From: Sphingobacterium sp. T2
Lineage (GTDB): Bacteria; Bacteroidota; Bacteroidia; Sphingobacteriales; Sphingobacteriaceae
Direction of reading: 5' to 3'
Assembly: GCF_000814685.1 (NCBI RefSeq)
Contig: NZ_JXAC01000025.1
Coordinates: 193-38,948, forward strand
DNA: 38,756 nt
Shown here: in pieces, positions 1-9,179 of the stretch
Numbering within the stretch: position 1 is the stretch's first letter
How the letters are laid out: every line of letters begins with the position of its first letter
Made by a program: the position numbers and the translations under genes
Notes under the pieces: model-generated
The model's database searches: none
What the model was told of the DNA's origin: nothing
What the model saw: only the letters and a program-made list of their open reading frames with translations

Positions 1-326
1 TCTCTTCTTTTTATCGGGCAACAAAAAAGATAAACTATCTTTTCCCTACCCTCTTCTACCCTCTTTTCAAACGTTCCGTAGAACTTCTCTCCCTCGCGGA
101 GTGGTGCAAAGAATAGAGAGTTTAAACCATTTAACTTCCAAAACATTTTTAAACCTATTTTTTAACCCTTAAAATCATAATACGCTGAATCATTGTCAGA
201 TAATTTTATCAAGCTCCATATTGTTAACGCGCAAAGCGAAGAAATCTTATTCAAAAAGGCAAAAAAACACTTTATTTGAAGAATTATATTAGTTTTGTTA
301 GAGGGGTACGCAACAGCGGAACACTT
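1..326. other. Left-edge non-coding stretch
   Basis: No convincing coding frame is present on either strand. The stretch is pyrimidine-rich and holds two small hairpins (GTTC-cgta-GAAC near 74-85 and CTCC-ctcgc-GGAG near 89-101). It also holds a possible leftward promoter, listed separately. The rest up to the first gene is AT-rich and shows nothing I can name. Confidence 0.5.
107..143 (-). promoter_or_regulatory. Possible leftward Bacteroidota-type promoter
   Basis: Read on the minus strand, TTTTG (143-139) is followed after 23 bases by TATTCTTTG (115-107). This resembles the Bacteroidota pattern TTTG, about 19 bases, TAnnTTTG, with a slightly long spacer and one extra base in the -7 box. 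The transcript would begin TGCACC or just after, pass through the two small GC-rich hairpins and leave the window. That layout would suit a structural RNA operon or another strongly expressed gene, but nothing downstream is visible. Confidence 0.3.
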
Positions 327-933
327 ATGAGCATCATTTATTTTATTGACTTATTAGGAACTATGGTCTTTGCCATCTCGGGAGCCATGGCCGGACATCG
401 GAAAGGAATAGATATTTTTGGATGTACCTTTCTGGCTTTTGTGACAGCTATCGGTGGAGGGTCTTTGCGCGATATATTCTTAAATATACGTCCGGTATGG
501 GTGGAAGATGGCAATTACCTTATCGCGATATTCATAGGAGTATTTATCTCGGTTATCGCCAACAAACAATTATATAATCTAAGCAAAAACTTTTACGCTG
601 TTCGACGCTATAGGTATAGGTTTTTTTACAGTGGTAGGAACACAAAAGTCCATAGACTATGAAAGCAGCAACATTGCTGCCATCATGTTGGGAATGTTCT
701 CCGCCGCCATGGGAGGTGTCATCCGCGATATTCTTATCAGTGAAACCCCTCTTATCCTTCGAAAAGAAATTTACGCTTCGGCCTGCCTTTCCGGCGCCCT
801 CCTTTTTGTTTTGCTGAACAGCTTACACGTACATAACGGATGGAATGCTTTTATCAGCGCCACCTTGGTGTTTATCATCCGTATTGTCGCTATAAAATAT
901 AACCTTTCTCTCCCTGTCGTAAGAAAAAAATAG
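327..933 (+). CDS. TRIC/UPF0126 family membrane channel protein, one frame break
   Basis: This is a trimeric intracellular cation channel family (UPF0126, YadS-like) protein of about 200 residues in the inner membrane. Both halves of the internal repeat are visible, each with the GG-x-x-RD motif: GGGSLRDIFLN in the first and GGVIRDILIS in the second. The family is thought to conduct monovalent cations; bacterial physiology is poorly defined. I chose ATG 327 (MSIIYFIDLLGT) because the hydrophobic first helix starts there; a TTG at 276 would add a non-conserved leader. The frame breaks in the T-run at 591-594: removing one T joins SKNF to TLFDAIGIGFFTVVGTQK. It faces murF tail to tail, with 10 bases between the stops. 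Confidence 0.85.
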
Positions 934-943
934 AGAAGGAAAT

Positions 944-2239
944 CTATAGCAATTCCAGCAACTTTTCGAAAGTCATGCCGCGTGAAGCTTTCAGTAACAC
1001 TAAGCTATCGCGGATAGTGGAAACCGCATCTTTAGCCTCTTCGATGGATGGATAAAACTCGGCAACATCGTCTTTATGTTTATAAAACTCTTTGCCCACA
1101 AAGATAAGGCGCTGAAAACCCAAGCTTTTTGCTTTTTCGATGATGTTTTTGTGCTCTTCGAAAGAGTCATCTCCTAGCTCAAACATGTCACCTAGGATAA
1201 CAACCTTACGGTCTGCTGACAGCACATGCATATTCTCCAAAGCCGCCATCATGCTGCTAACATTAGCATTATAAAAGTCGGCCACGACCATGTTGTTGGA
1301 TGTTTTGGTAATCTGTGAACGGTTGTTTTTAGGCACATAAGACGCAATACCCTTATTAATAGTTTCCGGACTCATGCCAAATTCCAGACCCACGGTCACT
1401 GCTGCCAGAATATTTTCAGTATTATAAGACCCTGTAAGGTGCGTCTGCACATTATACCACTGGCTATCATCTTTTCTTTTCCAGCTTACGGATAGGTAAG
1501 GGTTGGCCTCCAACAGCTTTCCTATCACATCATTCTGGTCCGAAAAGCCGTAACGCACAATTCGATGGAAGTGACGTGAAGAAGCCATTTCCTTAAGGTG
1601 AGGGTTGTCGGCCTGCAGGAATACGGTCCCTCCATTGTTGGCTAGGAAATCATACAGCTCTCCCTTTGTTTTCTTAACTCCTTCGAATGAGCCAAACCCT
1701 TCCAGATGGGCCTTACCCACATTAGTAATAAAACCATGAGAAGGCAGCGATATATTACACAGGAACTCAATCTCCTTAAGATGGTTTGCTCCCATTTCCA
1801 CGATGGCCATCTCATATGTATTGTCAATAGATAATAGAGTTAAAGGCACACCGATATGGTTGTTGAGATTTCCCTGTGTAGCGTAGGTACGAAACTGCTG
1901 CGAAAGGACGGAATATACCAGCTCCTTAGAGGTAGTCTTTCCGTTAGTACCTGTAATACCTATAACAGGAATTGTCAATTGCTGTCTATGAAACAACGCT
2001 AAATGCTGAAGTGTCTTCAGCACATCCTCTACCAAAATATAACGTTCATCTTGCTTATACTGCGGCTCATCGATGACCGCATAGGCAGCACCATTCTGTA
2101 AGGCCTGAGTAGCAAAAGCATTTCCGTTGAAATTGGCTCCCTTCAAGGCGAAGAATATACTCTGTGGTTTTATATTACGGGTGTCCGTAGATACCTGAGG
2201 ATATCGTAGATAGATGTCGTAGAGTGTTTCTATTTGCAT
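944..2239 (-). CDS. murF: UDP-N-acetylmuramoyl-tripeptide--D-alanyl-D-alanine ligase
   Basis: MurF is the last cytoplasmic Mur ligase; it joins D-Ala-D-Ala to UDP-MurNAc-tripeptide at the expense of ATP. The protein has 431 residues from ATG 2239 (MQIETLYDIYLRYPQVSTD), the usual length. The N-terminal substrate domain carries STDTRNI and FFALKGANFNG. The ATP-binding P-loop GITGTNGKTT lies at about residues 94-103, followed by the central NNHIGVPLTLL segment. The C-terminal ligase domain has DFYNANVSSM and GDMFELG. An in-frame TTG upstream at 2266 would add nine residues, but a -7 box at 2264-2271 makes ATG 2239 the better start. It has its own promoter and stands apart from the usual mur/fts cluster, as is common for Bacteroidota murF. 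Confidence 0.95.
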   Translation of the reverse strand: MQIETLYDIYLRYPQVSTDTRNIKPQSIFFALKGANFNGNAFATQALQNGAAYAVIDEPQYKQDERYILVEDVLKTLQHLALFHRQQLTIPVIGITGTNGKTTSKELVYSVLSQQFRTYATQGNLNNHIGVPLTLLSIDNTYEMAIVEMGANHLKEIEFLCNISLPSHGFITNVGKAHLEGFGSFEGVKKTKGELYDFLANNGGTVFLQADNPHLKEMASSRHFHRIVRYGFSDQNDVIGKLLEANPYLSVSWKRKDDSQWYNVQTHLTGSYNTENILAAVTVGLEFGMSPETINKGIASYVPKNNRSQITKTSNNMVVADFYNANVSSMMAALENMHVLSADRKVVILGDMFELGDDSFEEHKNIIEKAKSLGFQRLIFVGKEFYKHKDDVAEFYPSIEEAKDAVSTIRDSLVLLKASRGMTFEKLLELL

Positions 2240-2263
2240 GACAACAATTGTTTTGAATAAAAA

Positions 2264-2295
2264 CAAAGGTAATAATCTTCCTTTCTTTCACTAAA
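2264..2295 (-). promoter_or_regulatory. Promoter of murF
   Basis: The minus strand reads TTTAG (2295-2291), 19 bases, then TACCTTTG (2271-2264). The -7 box matches TAnnTTTG exactly and the -33 element differs at one position. The start point would be near 2258, giving a leader of about 20 bases. Confidence 0.6.
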
Positions 2296-2318
2296 GAAAA
2301 AAGGAGCTTTCGCTCCTT
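2295..2318 (-). terminator. Intrinsic terminator after the SMP-30-like gene
   Basis: On the minus strand AAGGAGC-GAAA-GCTCCTT is followed by a T-run of six (2300-2295). It begins at the stop codon of the upstream gene. The same stem and loop recur at 12431-12448. Confidence 0.85.
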
Positions 2319-3138
2319 AATTTATCTTATAAGCTATAATGCTGTTGCTATTAAAAGTAGGAATGTAAATGATATTTTCTTTTGGGTTATATCCCAGATC
2401 GGCGGTATTCATCTTTCCTTGCACGTCCTGCAGCTTTTGTATTTCTCCTTTCTCCGAGACAAAATATACTAGCCCAGGCCAGCAGGTCACAATAAACCCT
2501 CCGCCATTGATGGGCTCAATGCCATCTCCGCCATGTTCGAAACCTTTTGCAATTACCTTCACCTGCTTTTGAGCGTCTATGGCCCACAATTCTTTTCCTA
2601 CCAGAGCTAGCAGCATTCCCTTATGATATTTCAAACCATTTACCGAAGGAACATTCTCCATATAGAGCGAAATTTTTCCGTTTTTCAGTTGAAAGATTTT
2701 ATTTTCTCTCGTGTCGGAAATATATACCACGCCGTTATCATCTACCGTAACGTCGTTTAGGAAGGTTGCTTCAGGCACGGTAAGTTCATCCACCATATTA
2801 CCGGTATAAATATCTACCGTGATTACTTTTGTCACATCAGCGATATAAAGAAGGTCCTTATATATAGCCATCCCTTTAGGAGCATTCAGGCCGGTAACCC
2901 AATGAAGATTCTCTATTTGGCCATCCGGACGTATAATGGCTATTTCTCCTTTGTCTGTTCCGTCTTTTCCGATGAGCGAAACGTACAACTTATTATTTGG
3001 CGCGTGATATAGTACGGACTCCGGAACATGGATGCCTTCGGTGACTTCCCACACTTTACCGATTGTTATTTGTTGGGAATACCCTTCCGACAGGACTATC
3101 AAGAATGCTGCTAACAAAAGTAGTGATGATCTTATCAT
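2317..3138 (-). CDS. Secreted SMP-30/gluconolactonase-like beta-propeller protein
   Basis: A 273-residue exported protein. The start at ATG 3138 gives a clean signal peptide (MIRSSLLLLAAFLIVLSEGYSQQ) with cleavage likely after GYS; an in-frame start further upstream would only add a polar leader. The mature part shows repeated propeller-type strands such as LYVSLIGKDG, LYIADVTKVITVD, NDVTVDDNGVVYISDTRENKIFQL and IIYIPTFNSNSIIAYKI. This resembles the SMP-30/LRE and NHL-like families of six-bladed propellers, in which some members are lactonases. The substrate cannot be read from the sequence. It is the last gene before a strong terminator and follows the thioesterase gene on the same strand. 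Confidence 0.75.
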   Translation of the reverse strand: MIRSSLLLLAAFLIVLSEGYSQQITIGKVWEVTEGIHVPESVLYHAPNNKLYVSLIGKDGTDKGEIAIIRPDGQIENLHWVTGLNAPKGMAIYKDLLYIADVTKVITVDIYTGNMVDELTVPEATFLNDVTVDDNGVVYISDTRENKIFQLKNGKISLYMENVPSVNGLKYHKGMLLALVGKELWAIDAQKQVKVIAKGFEHGGDGIEPINGGGFIVTCWPGLVYFVSEKGEIQKLQDVQGKMNTADLGYNPKENIIYIPTFNSNSIIAYKIN

Positions 3139-3187
3139 AGCGTTAATATATTGGTTTTCAATTAAAGATAACAAATTCCTAAATTTC

Positions 3188-3935
3188 TCAGCCTCTTATT
3201 TCAAAAACACATGCAAAGCAAATTTGTTCTCCTTTTTGAATTTTAAAACCAATATTTCCGTTTTCGAGGACCCCTCTATGGATGTGTATTTCCTCTCCGA
3301 GGCTCAACTCTTTGATGAAGTTCACATCTATTGCCTTTATCTTGTTCTCCAGAATCAAACGCGGATCAAGATGATTCAAACACCACTCCAAGTATTTGGT
3401 ATTGTTGACATGATTGACGATATCGAGGTCGGAAAACTGTACCTTTTGCGGGAAGATATCCTGTGTAGGAAAGTTCAGATCTATACGCTGATTCGGAATA
3501 TGTGTCGCATGTAATTCGGGAAACTGTTCTACGTAAGAAGTGTCGAAGGGGAGAGCTCCCGGTCTGCGTGTTTTCATATTGAATATAGCCCATAGGGATG
3601 AAACACCTATCATCTTATGCCCTTCACCATACACCTCAAAGTTACGGATAGACATAAACCCTTTCAGCTCTTCTATCCATGTTTTGATTTCTTAAAGGCT
3701 TTCCAAAGGAGGGCATCTCTTCTACTTCTATACGCATTCTGTTCATCACCCACGATAGGTCGTGCTGTGACAGATCGCTAAATCCCACCCCTCCTAAATC
3801 CGCATGTTCGGCCGCCGTAAGCTGTAAAATGTTAGCTAGTTCGGGAAACTTCAGTCTTCCGTTGGGATAAGCTTGGGAAAAATACGTCTCCCAAATCTTG
3901 AAATGGATGGATTTAAAATCTTTAGACAGCGGCAT
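3188..3935 (-). CDS. Acyl-[acyl-carrier-protein] thioesterase, one frame break
   Basis: A FatA/FatB-type acyl-ACP thioesterase of about 249 residues with two hotdog folds, which releases fatty acids from ACP in the cytoplasm. The N-terminal half holds YPNGRLKFPELANILQLTAAEHADLGGVG and LSWVMNRMRIEVEEMPSFGKPL. The C-terminal half holds DIVNHVNNTKYLEWCLN, which matches the catalytic N-x-H-x-x-N pattern of the family. The frame is broken at about 3692-3696: dropping one base of the TTAAA run gives MPSFGKPLEIKTWIEELKGFMSIRNFEVYGEG, joining the two halves. Base-calling error or recent inactivation are the alternatives. The LOG gene starts 13 bases further up on the same strand, so the two are probably cotranscribed. 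Confidence 0.85.
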
Positions 3936-3947
3936 CTTTCCTCCTTT

Positions 3948-4534
3948 CTAGCTACGCTCCTTATCTAACCATTTTGGTACGGAAGGAGCTTCATAAAGCT
4001 CCATCTTTGCCACCAACTCTTCAATGTTATCGGCCACCAACAACATCTCCTGATTTTGCTTGTTCAGCAACCCCACATCCACCATATTCTGAACAAAGGC
4101 AATAAGGTGATCGTAGAATCCGTTTATGTTGAGTAAGCCACGGGCTTTTGATGCAATCCCAGCTGACCCCACGTTATCATTTCAAACAACTCTTCCATAG
4201 TGCCGTATCCGCCCGGCAGAGCTATTATAGCTTCACTGAGTTCATTCATCTTCATCTTTCGCTGGTGCATATTATCCACCGTAATCAGCGTGGTGACCCC
4301 ATGATGACCGATTTCCTTGCTATTAAGAAAATGCGGAATAACCCCAATCACCTCTCCTTTGTGGTCTAGAGCTCCATCGGCTACAGCCCCCATGAGCCTA
4401 CACGGCCTCCTCCATACACTACGGTAATATTATGCTGTGCCATAAAGGCTCCTACACTATAAGCTTTTTGTGTCCAGATGGCGTCAAAGCCGGAACTGGA
4501 AGCACAAAAAACAGCTATGCTACTTAAATTTCAT
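3948..4534 (-). CDS. LOG-family (TIGR00730) nucleotide-processing protein, three frame breaks
   Basis: A Rossmann-fold LOG-family protein of about 195 residues, related to cytokinin riboside 5'-monophosphate phosphoribohydrolases, which split AMP-type nucleotides into base and ribose phosphate. Repaired, it opens [20 protein letters not shown], then has [19 protein letters not shown], and the family signature [12 protein letters not shown] with [17 protein letters not shown]. Breaks lie at 4526-4528 (one base too many in TTT), at about 4395-4397 (one C missing in GGCCTC) and at about 4138-4139 (one G missing in GTGGGC). Three repairs in under 600 bases, each restoring a conserved motif, favour base-calling error. 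If real, this would be a pseudogene. Confidence 0.8.
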
Positions 4535-4545
4535 ATCGCAATAAT

Positions 4546-4580
4546 TAAAAAAAAACCGACAGACTATTTCAGTCTACGGT
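4546..4580 (-). terminator. Terminator after the outer-membrane receptor gene
   Basis: On the minus strand ACCG-t-AGACT, loop GAAAT, AGTCT-gt-CGGT is followed by a run of nine T (4554-4546). It lies 39 bases after the stop of the beta-barrel gene. Confidence 0.75.
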
Positions 4581-4618
4581 CATCTATTATAAATAATAAC
4601 TAAGAATTAATACAACGA

Positions 4619-7033
4619 TTACATTGCACGTTCTTTCTCTTCACTGTTGTTGTCAATACGGCGGAACGACTGTTTGAGATTTCCGAACTTGCGTGTAAAG
4701 GTAAGTCGGAACGTTTGGCTGTCGTGGTATTGATAAATCTTAGAGTCAAACTCTTTGAAGTGCGTGAACACGTTGTTGTGGTCCGTATGGAACACATCCG
4801 TAAAACCGAATTTAAGACTGGAAACTTTGTCTTTGAAGTTGTAAGTAAGGCCTAAGTCTGTCGCTATTCTCGGCTGGATCTCATACATATTGAATATAAA
4901 ACGTGTGTTACCCCTTACCAACACTTCTGCCGAAAGCTGGCTGTTAAGTTTAAATGTGTTGGTCGAGTTACCTTGAACAAAGAACGCCCCCTGATCCACA
5001 TAATACCCCGAAACAGGACCTTTGAAATATAAATGTATACCTGTCAGGTTGTTGTACATGGTCCATACTTTGCCTATACGTACAGGAACAGTCAGGTTGA
5101 CATAGCCTGTGGATTGTCTTCCCACATTTTCTTTCAACACCCAAGTAGTCTTCAACACCGAATCCTGTCCAATACTTTCTACGATAGCGTCATTCGTATA
5201 ATCAAAACCTACCGCAACATTGAATCGCTTAAATAGGGTATAGACTAGCGTGAAACCGTCTTTATACGAAGGCCGTAAGAAGGAATTTCCTTTGACATAA
5301 GTTCGCTTATCTATATATGTTTCAAAAGGGTTCAAGTCATTGTAGTTAGGTCTTGTTACCTTACGTGAGTAGCTTAAAGAAAAATTGTGGTTTTCATTCA
5401 GCGAATAGGATACGGAAGCTGATGGAAACAAATCGAAGTAATTTTTCTTCACTGCCTCATCTAACGTAGGAGAATAGCCGTTCGATATGGTGTATTCTCC
5501 TCGTAATCCTATTTTGAAACCCCATTTCTTAATGTCACGAGCAAAGTCGAGGTAGCCGGCCATAATCTCTTCGGTATAGTTGAAGCTGTTGGTTCTACCG
5601 TTATCTACAATCCAATTTCCGGCCTTATCATTTGACAAAAGGAAGGATATATCATTTTTCGTATCCACGTTGCTATACTTCACTCCGGCTTCCAGAGCTC
5701 CTTTCCACAGCGGCTGGGTATAGTCCAATTTCGTAGCAAAAATGTTGATTTTCTTTCCAGTAATGGCTTGTTCATACTCTATAGGACGCAACAGCTGCAT
5801 ATCATTTAGCTTCGTAGCATATTCATAATTACTCAATCCATCTCTGTTGAAAATACTATAATCCACATCCAGCGCTAATTTTTTTCCGGTAGAATCTATA
5901 GTAAATTCGTTGTTTACATTGAAGGAGTATCTATTGAATTTATCTCCCGCAATATTGTATGAATCCAAGAGGGAGTCCACCACACCAAAGTGCTCGCCCA
6001 TCTTGGTGTCACTGATGTTGTTTTCATCGTTATTATTGTTGCTGCCCGTAAATTGAGCTACCAAAACATTGCGTTTGGAGGTTCTCTGCTCCACACCAAA
6101 CTTATAAGAATGAGTCTTCATTCTATCCATAGCGTCAGCCATCTGGTCGAAGGTGGTCTGGCTGTTTCCTCCCGGGATTACTCTTAAGATATTGATATTT
6201 TCAAGACGTTTATTATCGGTATAAGAATAGTTGCTGAAGAAAGCAGTTCCATTTTTTCTGTAGTTAAGATTGAACCCTCCGTTTCCTCTGAATTTCTTAC
6301 CATATCCGGCGCTGAGTGTCACATTACCGTTCATTCCTTCGAGACGGTTCTTCTTTAAGGTAATGTTGATAAGACCGCCTCCTCCTTCTGCATCGTCTTT
6401 GGCTGTACGTACGGTAGAGAGCTCTATACTTTTAATCTGATCGCCACTCATGCTTTTGAGCAAAGTTGCCAATTGCTCTCCAGTCATGTATGTTTGTCTT
6501 CCATCTATAGTTACGTTTACACCACTGTTACCCATTAAGGTAATGTTGTCATCTTTGTCTACATAAACGCCTGGTGCACGCTTCAACACCTCTAAGGCAT
6601 TGTTGCCTGCCGCAACAGAAGAATTCTCCACATTCATGACAAGCTTACCTTTGGAATTCTGAATCATCGGAAGCTGGCCTTTCACTTCCACAGTCTCTAT
6701 TTCTTTGGTTTTCTCCAATAAAATGATGTCGTCAACCACAAAAGAAGTATCGTCAAGGGTAAAAGGCGCACTTTCACCGGCGGCAAAGCCTACTGCCGTA
6801 ACCTGGATTCGGAAGGAACCTTTAGGAAAGCCCAAAAACTTATACACACCATTCTCATCCGTAACAGCTGACTTGATAATCCCCCTACTGGGTTCCGTCA
6901 CTAAAAACACGGACGCATTAGGCACAGCGTCTCCATTCTCTTTCAAAACTTTTCCACTGAGTGTCAGTTGCTGCGCCTGCGCTACCGACAGGAAAGCAAG
7001 TATAAATAGTACTAGATTGTAAAAAATTCTCAT
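4619..7033 (-). CDS. TonB-dependent-receptor-like outer-membrane beta-barrel protein
   Basis: An 804-residue outer-membrane protein. Residues 1-20 are a signal peptide ending AQAQ. Residues 22-105 form a carboxypeptidase-regulatory-like beta-sandwich (SGKVLKENGDAVPNASVFL). Residues about 117-228 form a plug-like domain with VLKRAPGVYVDKDDNITLMG, VNVTIDGRQTYMTGEQL and a GGGGLINITLKKN ending. The rest is a large barrel rich in aromatic-alternating strands and ends RLTFTRKFGNLKQSF. This is the outer membrane beta-barrel (OMP_b-brl_3) class widespread in Bacteroidota; no SusD partner is present, so glycan import is unlikely. It follows the PspC gene by 44 bases with the PadR gene at the head, suggesting one transcription unit. 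The ligand is unknown. Confidence 0.85.
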   Translation of the reverse strand: MRIFYNLVLFILAFLSVAQAQQLTLSGKVLKENGDAVPNASVFLVTEPSRGIIKSAVTDENGVYKFLGFPKGSFRIQVTAVGFAAGESAPFTLDDTSFVVDDIILLEKTKEIETVEVKGQLPMIQNSKGKLVMNVENSSVAAGNNALEVLKRAPGVYVDKDDNITLMGNSGVNVTIDGRQTYMTGEQLATLLKSMSGDQIKSIELSTVRTAKDDAEGGGGLINITLKKNRLEGMNGNVTLSAGYGKKFRGNGGFNLNYRKNGTAFFSNYSYTDNKRLENINILRVIPGGNSQTTFDQMADAMDRMKTHSYKFGVEQRTSKRNVLVAQFTGSNNNNDENNISDTKMGEHFGVVDSLLDSYNIAGDKFNRYSFNVNNEFTIDSTGKKLALDVDYSIFNRDGLSNYEYATKLNDMQLLRPIEYEQAITGKKINIFATKLDYTQPLWKGALEAGVKYSNVDTKNDISFLLSNDKAGNWIVDNGRTNSFNYTEEIMAGYLDFARDIKKWGFKIGLRGEYTISNGYSPTLDEAVKKNYFDLFPSASVSYSLNENHNFSLSYSRKVTRPNYNDLNPFETYIDKRTYVKGNSFLRPSYKDGFTLVYTLFKRFNVAVGFDYTNDAIVESIGQDSVLKTTWVLKENVGRQSTGYVNLTVPVRIGKVWTMYNNLTGIHLYFKGPVSGYYVDQGAFFVQGNSTNTFKLNSQLSAEVLVRGNTRFIFNMYEIQPRIATDLGLTYNFKDKVSSLKFGFTDVFHTDHNNVFTHFKEFDSKIYQYHDSQTFRLTFTRKFGNLKQSFRRIDNNSEEKERAM

Positions 7034-7077
7034 AATAGTTTGATTAGGTAAATAATAATGTTTGCTTACTCGTTAGT

Positions 7078-8646
7078 TTAGTTATTTGATTGGAAATTCG
7101 GCGTGCAACGCAATCCATTTGGTCCCATAATCCATTCGGTCTTTTTGATATCATCCTCTTCATATTCGTTTCTGCAATCCCAAATGGATAGGCTTCTTAT
7201 CTTGGAGTTCAATGACTTGTCAATGATTACTTTTGACCCTAGCGGTAGATATACGAAAACCGAAACTTCTTGGTCTCTATATTTATTGTTGTGCTTCAAT
7301 GCAAAGTGTGAGTTAAACACGATATTTTCATTATCCTGCTTAGCGAGGTATTCTATTTCCGAAGCATTGCGTGTCGCTAATCGGAAGTTCCTTCCTCTTG
7401 CAGAATAATTATATTGTATGTACGGTTTAGCCAACGAATCCACGCTCATAAAACGTATATCAATGTCGTCGTGCAACACATTAGCCAAACTTTCTCCGTT
7501 AATTTCTATCTTAAAGTTTCTATCATCTTTATCCTCAGTAGCTTCAATCTAACCTTAACATCTTTTTCTGAAAAACGATAAAGCCGCTGAGACTGCCAGT
7601 TCCTTCTCTACTTTGATCGTGCTAGACTCTTTGTACTCCTGAGCTCCCATTAAGCTGAAGAATATCACCGCTATCACAGAAGTTATCCACGTTGCCCACA
7701 GTCCTAAAGAGACATAGGTGTTCATCGGTTTTGTTTTGAACAAAAGGCGCAACATGATATGCAACAGAGCAGCAAAAGGAATAGCTATAGCTAATGTTCC
7801 AGCCACCAAAGCTAGAATAGCCTGATACGTCGGCAAGGCTTCCGTTCCAGGAAATACCATCTCATTCTGATAACCCAATACCCCTGTAATAAAGCCCACA
7901 CAGCCTATCAGCAATCCTAAGATGGTCATAGCACAAAATATCAATACAGCGATACCTATAACCTGCGCGAACAGCTTCCCTAGCTTACAGATAAAGTTTC
8001 CGCAGAAAGACGTGCCTTTAGCTATTTCTGATTTCGCTTTTGATAGATGCGGGTCAAGAGATTGAAGTTCTTCTTCAAAACTTTTCTTAAAATTCTGTAG
8101 GTTAGGCATTTCTCCCTTCATGGCTAGCTTATCTGCTCTAGTTACAGCCAAAGGCATTACCACCCACAGCACAGCATATAGCATAAACCCAGTACCGGCA
8201 AAAAAGAAGAAACACAAGAAGATTATTCTCACCCATTTAGCTTCCAAACCGAAATATGCGCCCAAGCCGCTACATACGCCTCCTAGAATCTTGTCATCCG
8301 GATTTCTCATCAGCTTCTTATGAAATGCGGCCGACGCCTGCGAATCGTAGCGATGCTCCTGCGATGTAGTCTCCTCCGCCTCAATATCAAAGTCGTTGAC
8401 CGTACCCATCTGCTCTATTACATGATGGACATCTTCCAGAGAGATAACTTCTTTCTTTCCCTGCTGTATTTTTTCGGAAAACATTTCGGCAATACGGTTC
8501 TCAATATCCATCAGAATCTCTTCACTATCCTGTGTCTTAGCGAAATGCTTTTTAATATCTATCATATACGAGCGTAGCACCTCGTATGCTTCTTCCTCTA
8601 TATGAAATACAATGCTGTTGATATTTATGATAATAGTCTTATTCAT
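7078..8646 (-). CDS. PspC-domain membrane protein with C-terminal extension, two frame breaks
   Basis: A PspC-type envelope protein of about 523 residues once repaired. Residues 1-100 form a cytoplasmic part (MNKTIIININSIVFHIEEEA, then a helical region). Residues about 111-170 are the PspC domain (MRNPDDKILGGVCSGLGAYFGLEAKWVRII). Three more hydrophobic segments follow at roughly 220-255, 275-300 and 315-335. The C-terminal 160 or so residues form a beta-rich domain (SVFVYLPLGSKVIIDKSL, TEWIMGPNGLRC), as in Sphingobacteriaceae PspC proteins. Breaks are at about 7584-7585 (one G missing) and 7546-7547 (one T extra), giving VSAGFIVFQKKMLRLDEATEDKDD. PspC proteins answer membrane stress in other phyla; here the role is inferred. 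It starts 11 bases after the PadR gene. Confidence 0.85.
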
Positions 8647-8657
8647 AACGTATTGAT

Positions 8658-9014
8658 TTATTGGGGTTGTTCTTCATTAGGTTTATTGCGTCCAGCCACG
8701 GAAGTCTCTACGGCATAGACCAGCTCTTTCCAAGTTTCATCCAGTCTATGCAAGACATGTAAGCCTTCTTCCGTAATCTGATAATACTTTCGTGGAGGTC
8801 CTGAAGTAGACTCCTTCCAGCTGTAACTGAGCAAGCCGTTATTTTTCAGCCGAGTAAGCAAAGGGTATAAGGTACCCTCAACCACCAAAAGCTCTGCCCG
8901 CTTAAGCTCAGCTATTATATCCGATGCGTAGATCTCTCCCTTGGAAATAATGGATAAAACACAGTACTCCAATATTCCTTTTCGCATCTGTATTTGTGTA
9001 TTTTCTGCTATCAT
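8658..9014 (-). CDS. PadR-family transcriptional regulator
   Basis: A 118-residue PadR-type winged-helix regulator, probably a repressor. The DNA-binding part spans about residues 10-85 (MRKGILEYCVLSIISKGEIYASDIIAEL, VVEGTLYPLLTRLKNNGLL, GPPRKYYQITEEG), followed by a short helix for dimerisation. The length is that of the short PadR subfamily. As first gene ahead of the PspC and beta-barrel genes it most likely controls this unit and itself. Its promoter region holds a direct repeat listed separately. The signal sensed is not evident. Confidence 0.93.
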   Translation of the reverse strand: MIAENTQIQMRKGILEYCVLSIISKGEIYASDIIAELKRAELLVVEGTLYPLLTRLKNNGLLSYSWKESTSGPPRKYYQITEEGLHVLHRLDETWKELVYAVETSVAGRNKPNEEQPQ

Positions 9015-9016
9015 AA

Positions 9017-9061
9017 CAATACAAAGTTATATCCTTAAGACAGTACTTTGCAATACATAGT
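9017..9061. repeat. Direct repeat overlapping the PadR promoter, possible operator
   Basis: CAATACAAAGT at 9017-9027 and CAATACATAGT at 9051-9061 match at 10 of 11 positions and start 34 bases apart. One copy covers the -7 box and the other the -33 element. A palindromic AGTACT lies between them at 9042-9047. The placement is what an autoregulatory PadR operator would need, but the link is inferred. Confidence 0.4.
9022..9053 (-). promoter_or_regulatory. Promoter of the PadR-PspC-barrel unit
   Basis: The minus strand reads TTG (9053-9051), 21 bases, TAACTTTG (9029-9022). The -7 box matches TAnnTTTG exactly. Transcription would start near 9018, a few bases before ATG 9014. Confidence 0.6.
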
Positions 9062-9179
9062 AGTATATAAAATCACAAACAACTGATTTTCAGGTAATTA
9101 ATTTTAAATTATTTTTCGATTAGTCACAAAAAGTAGTAAATATTAGGATAATTGATGGAGAATTGACAGTTTTGCCCTG

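Noticed and set aside
3642-4393. Several separate small genes between the thioesterase and the receptor gene
   Set aside because: The pieces join into one thioesterase and one LOG protein after single-base repairs that restore conserved motifs.
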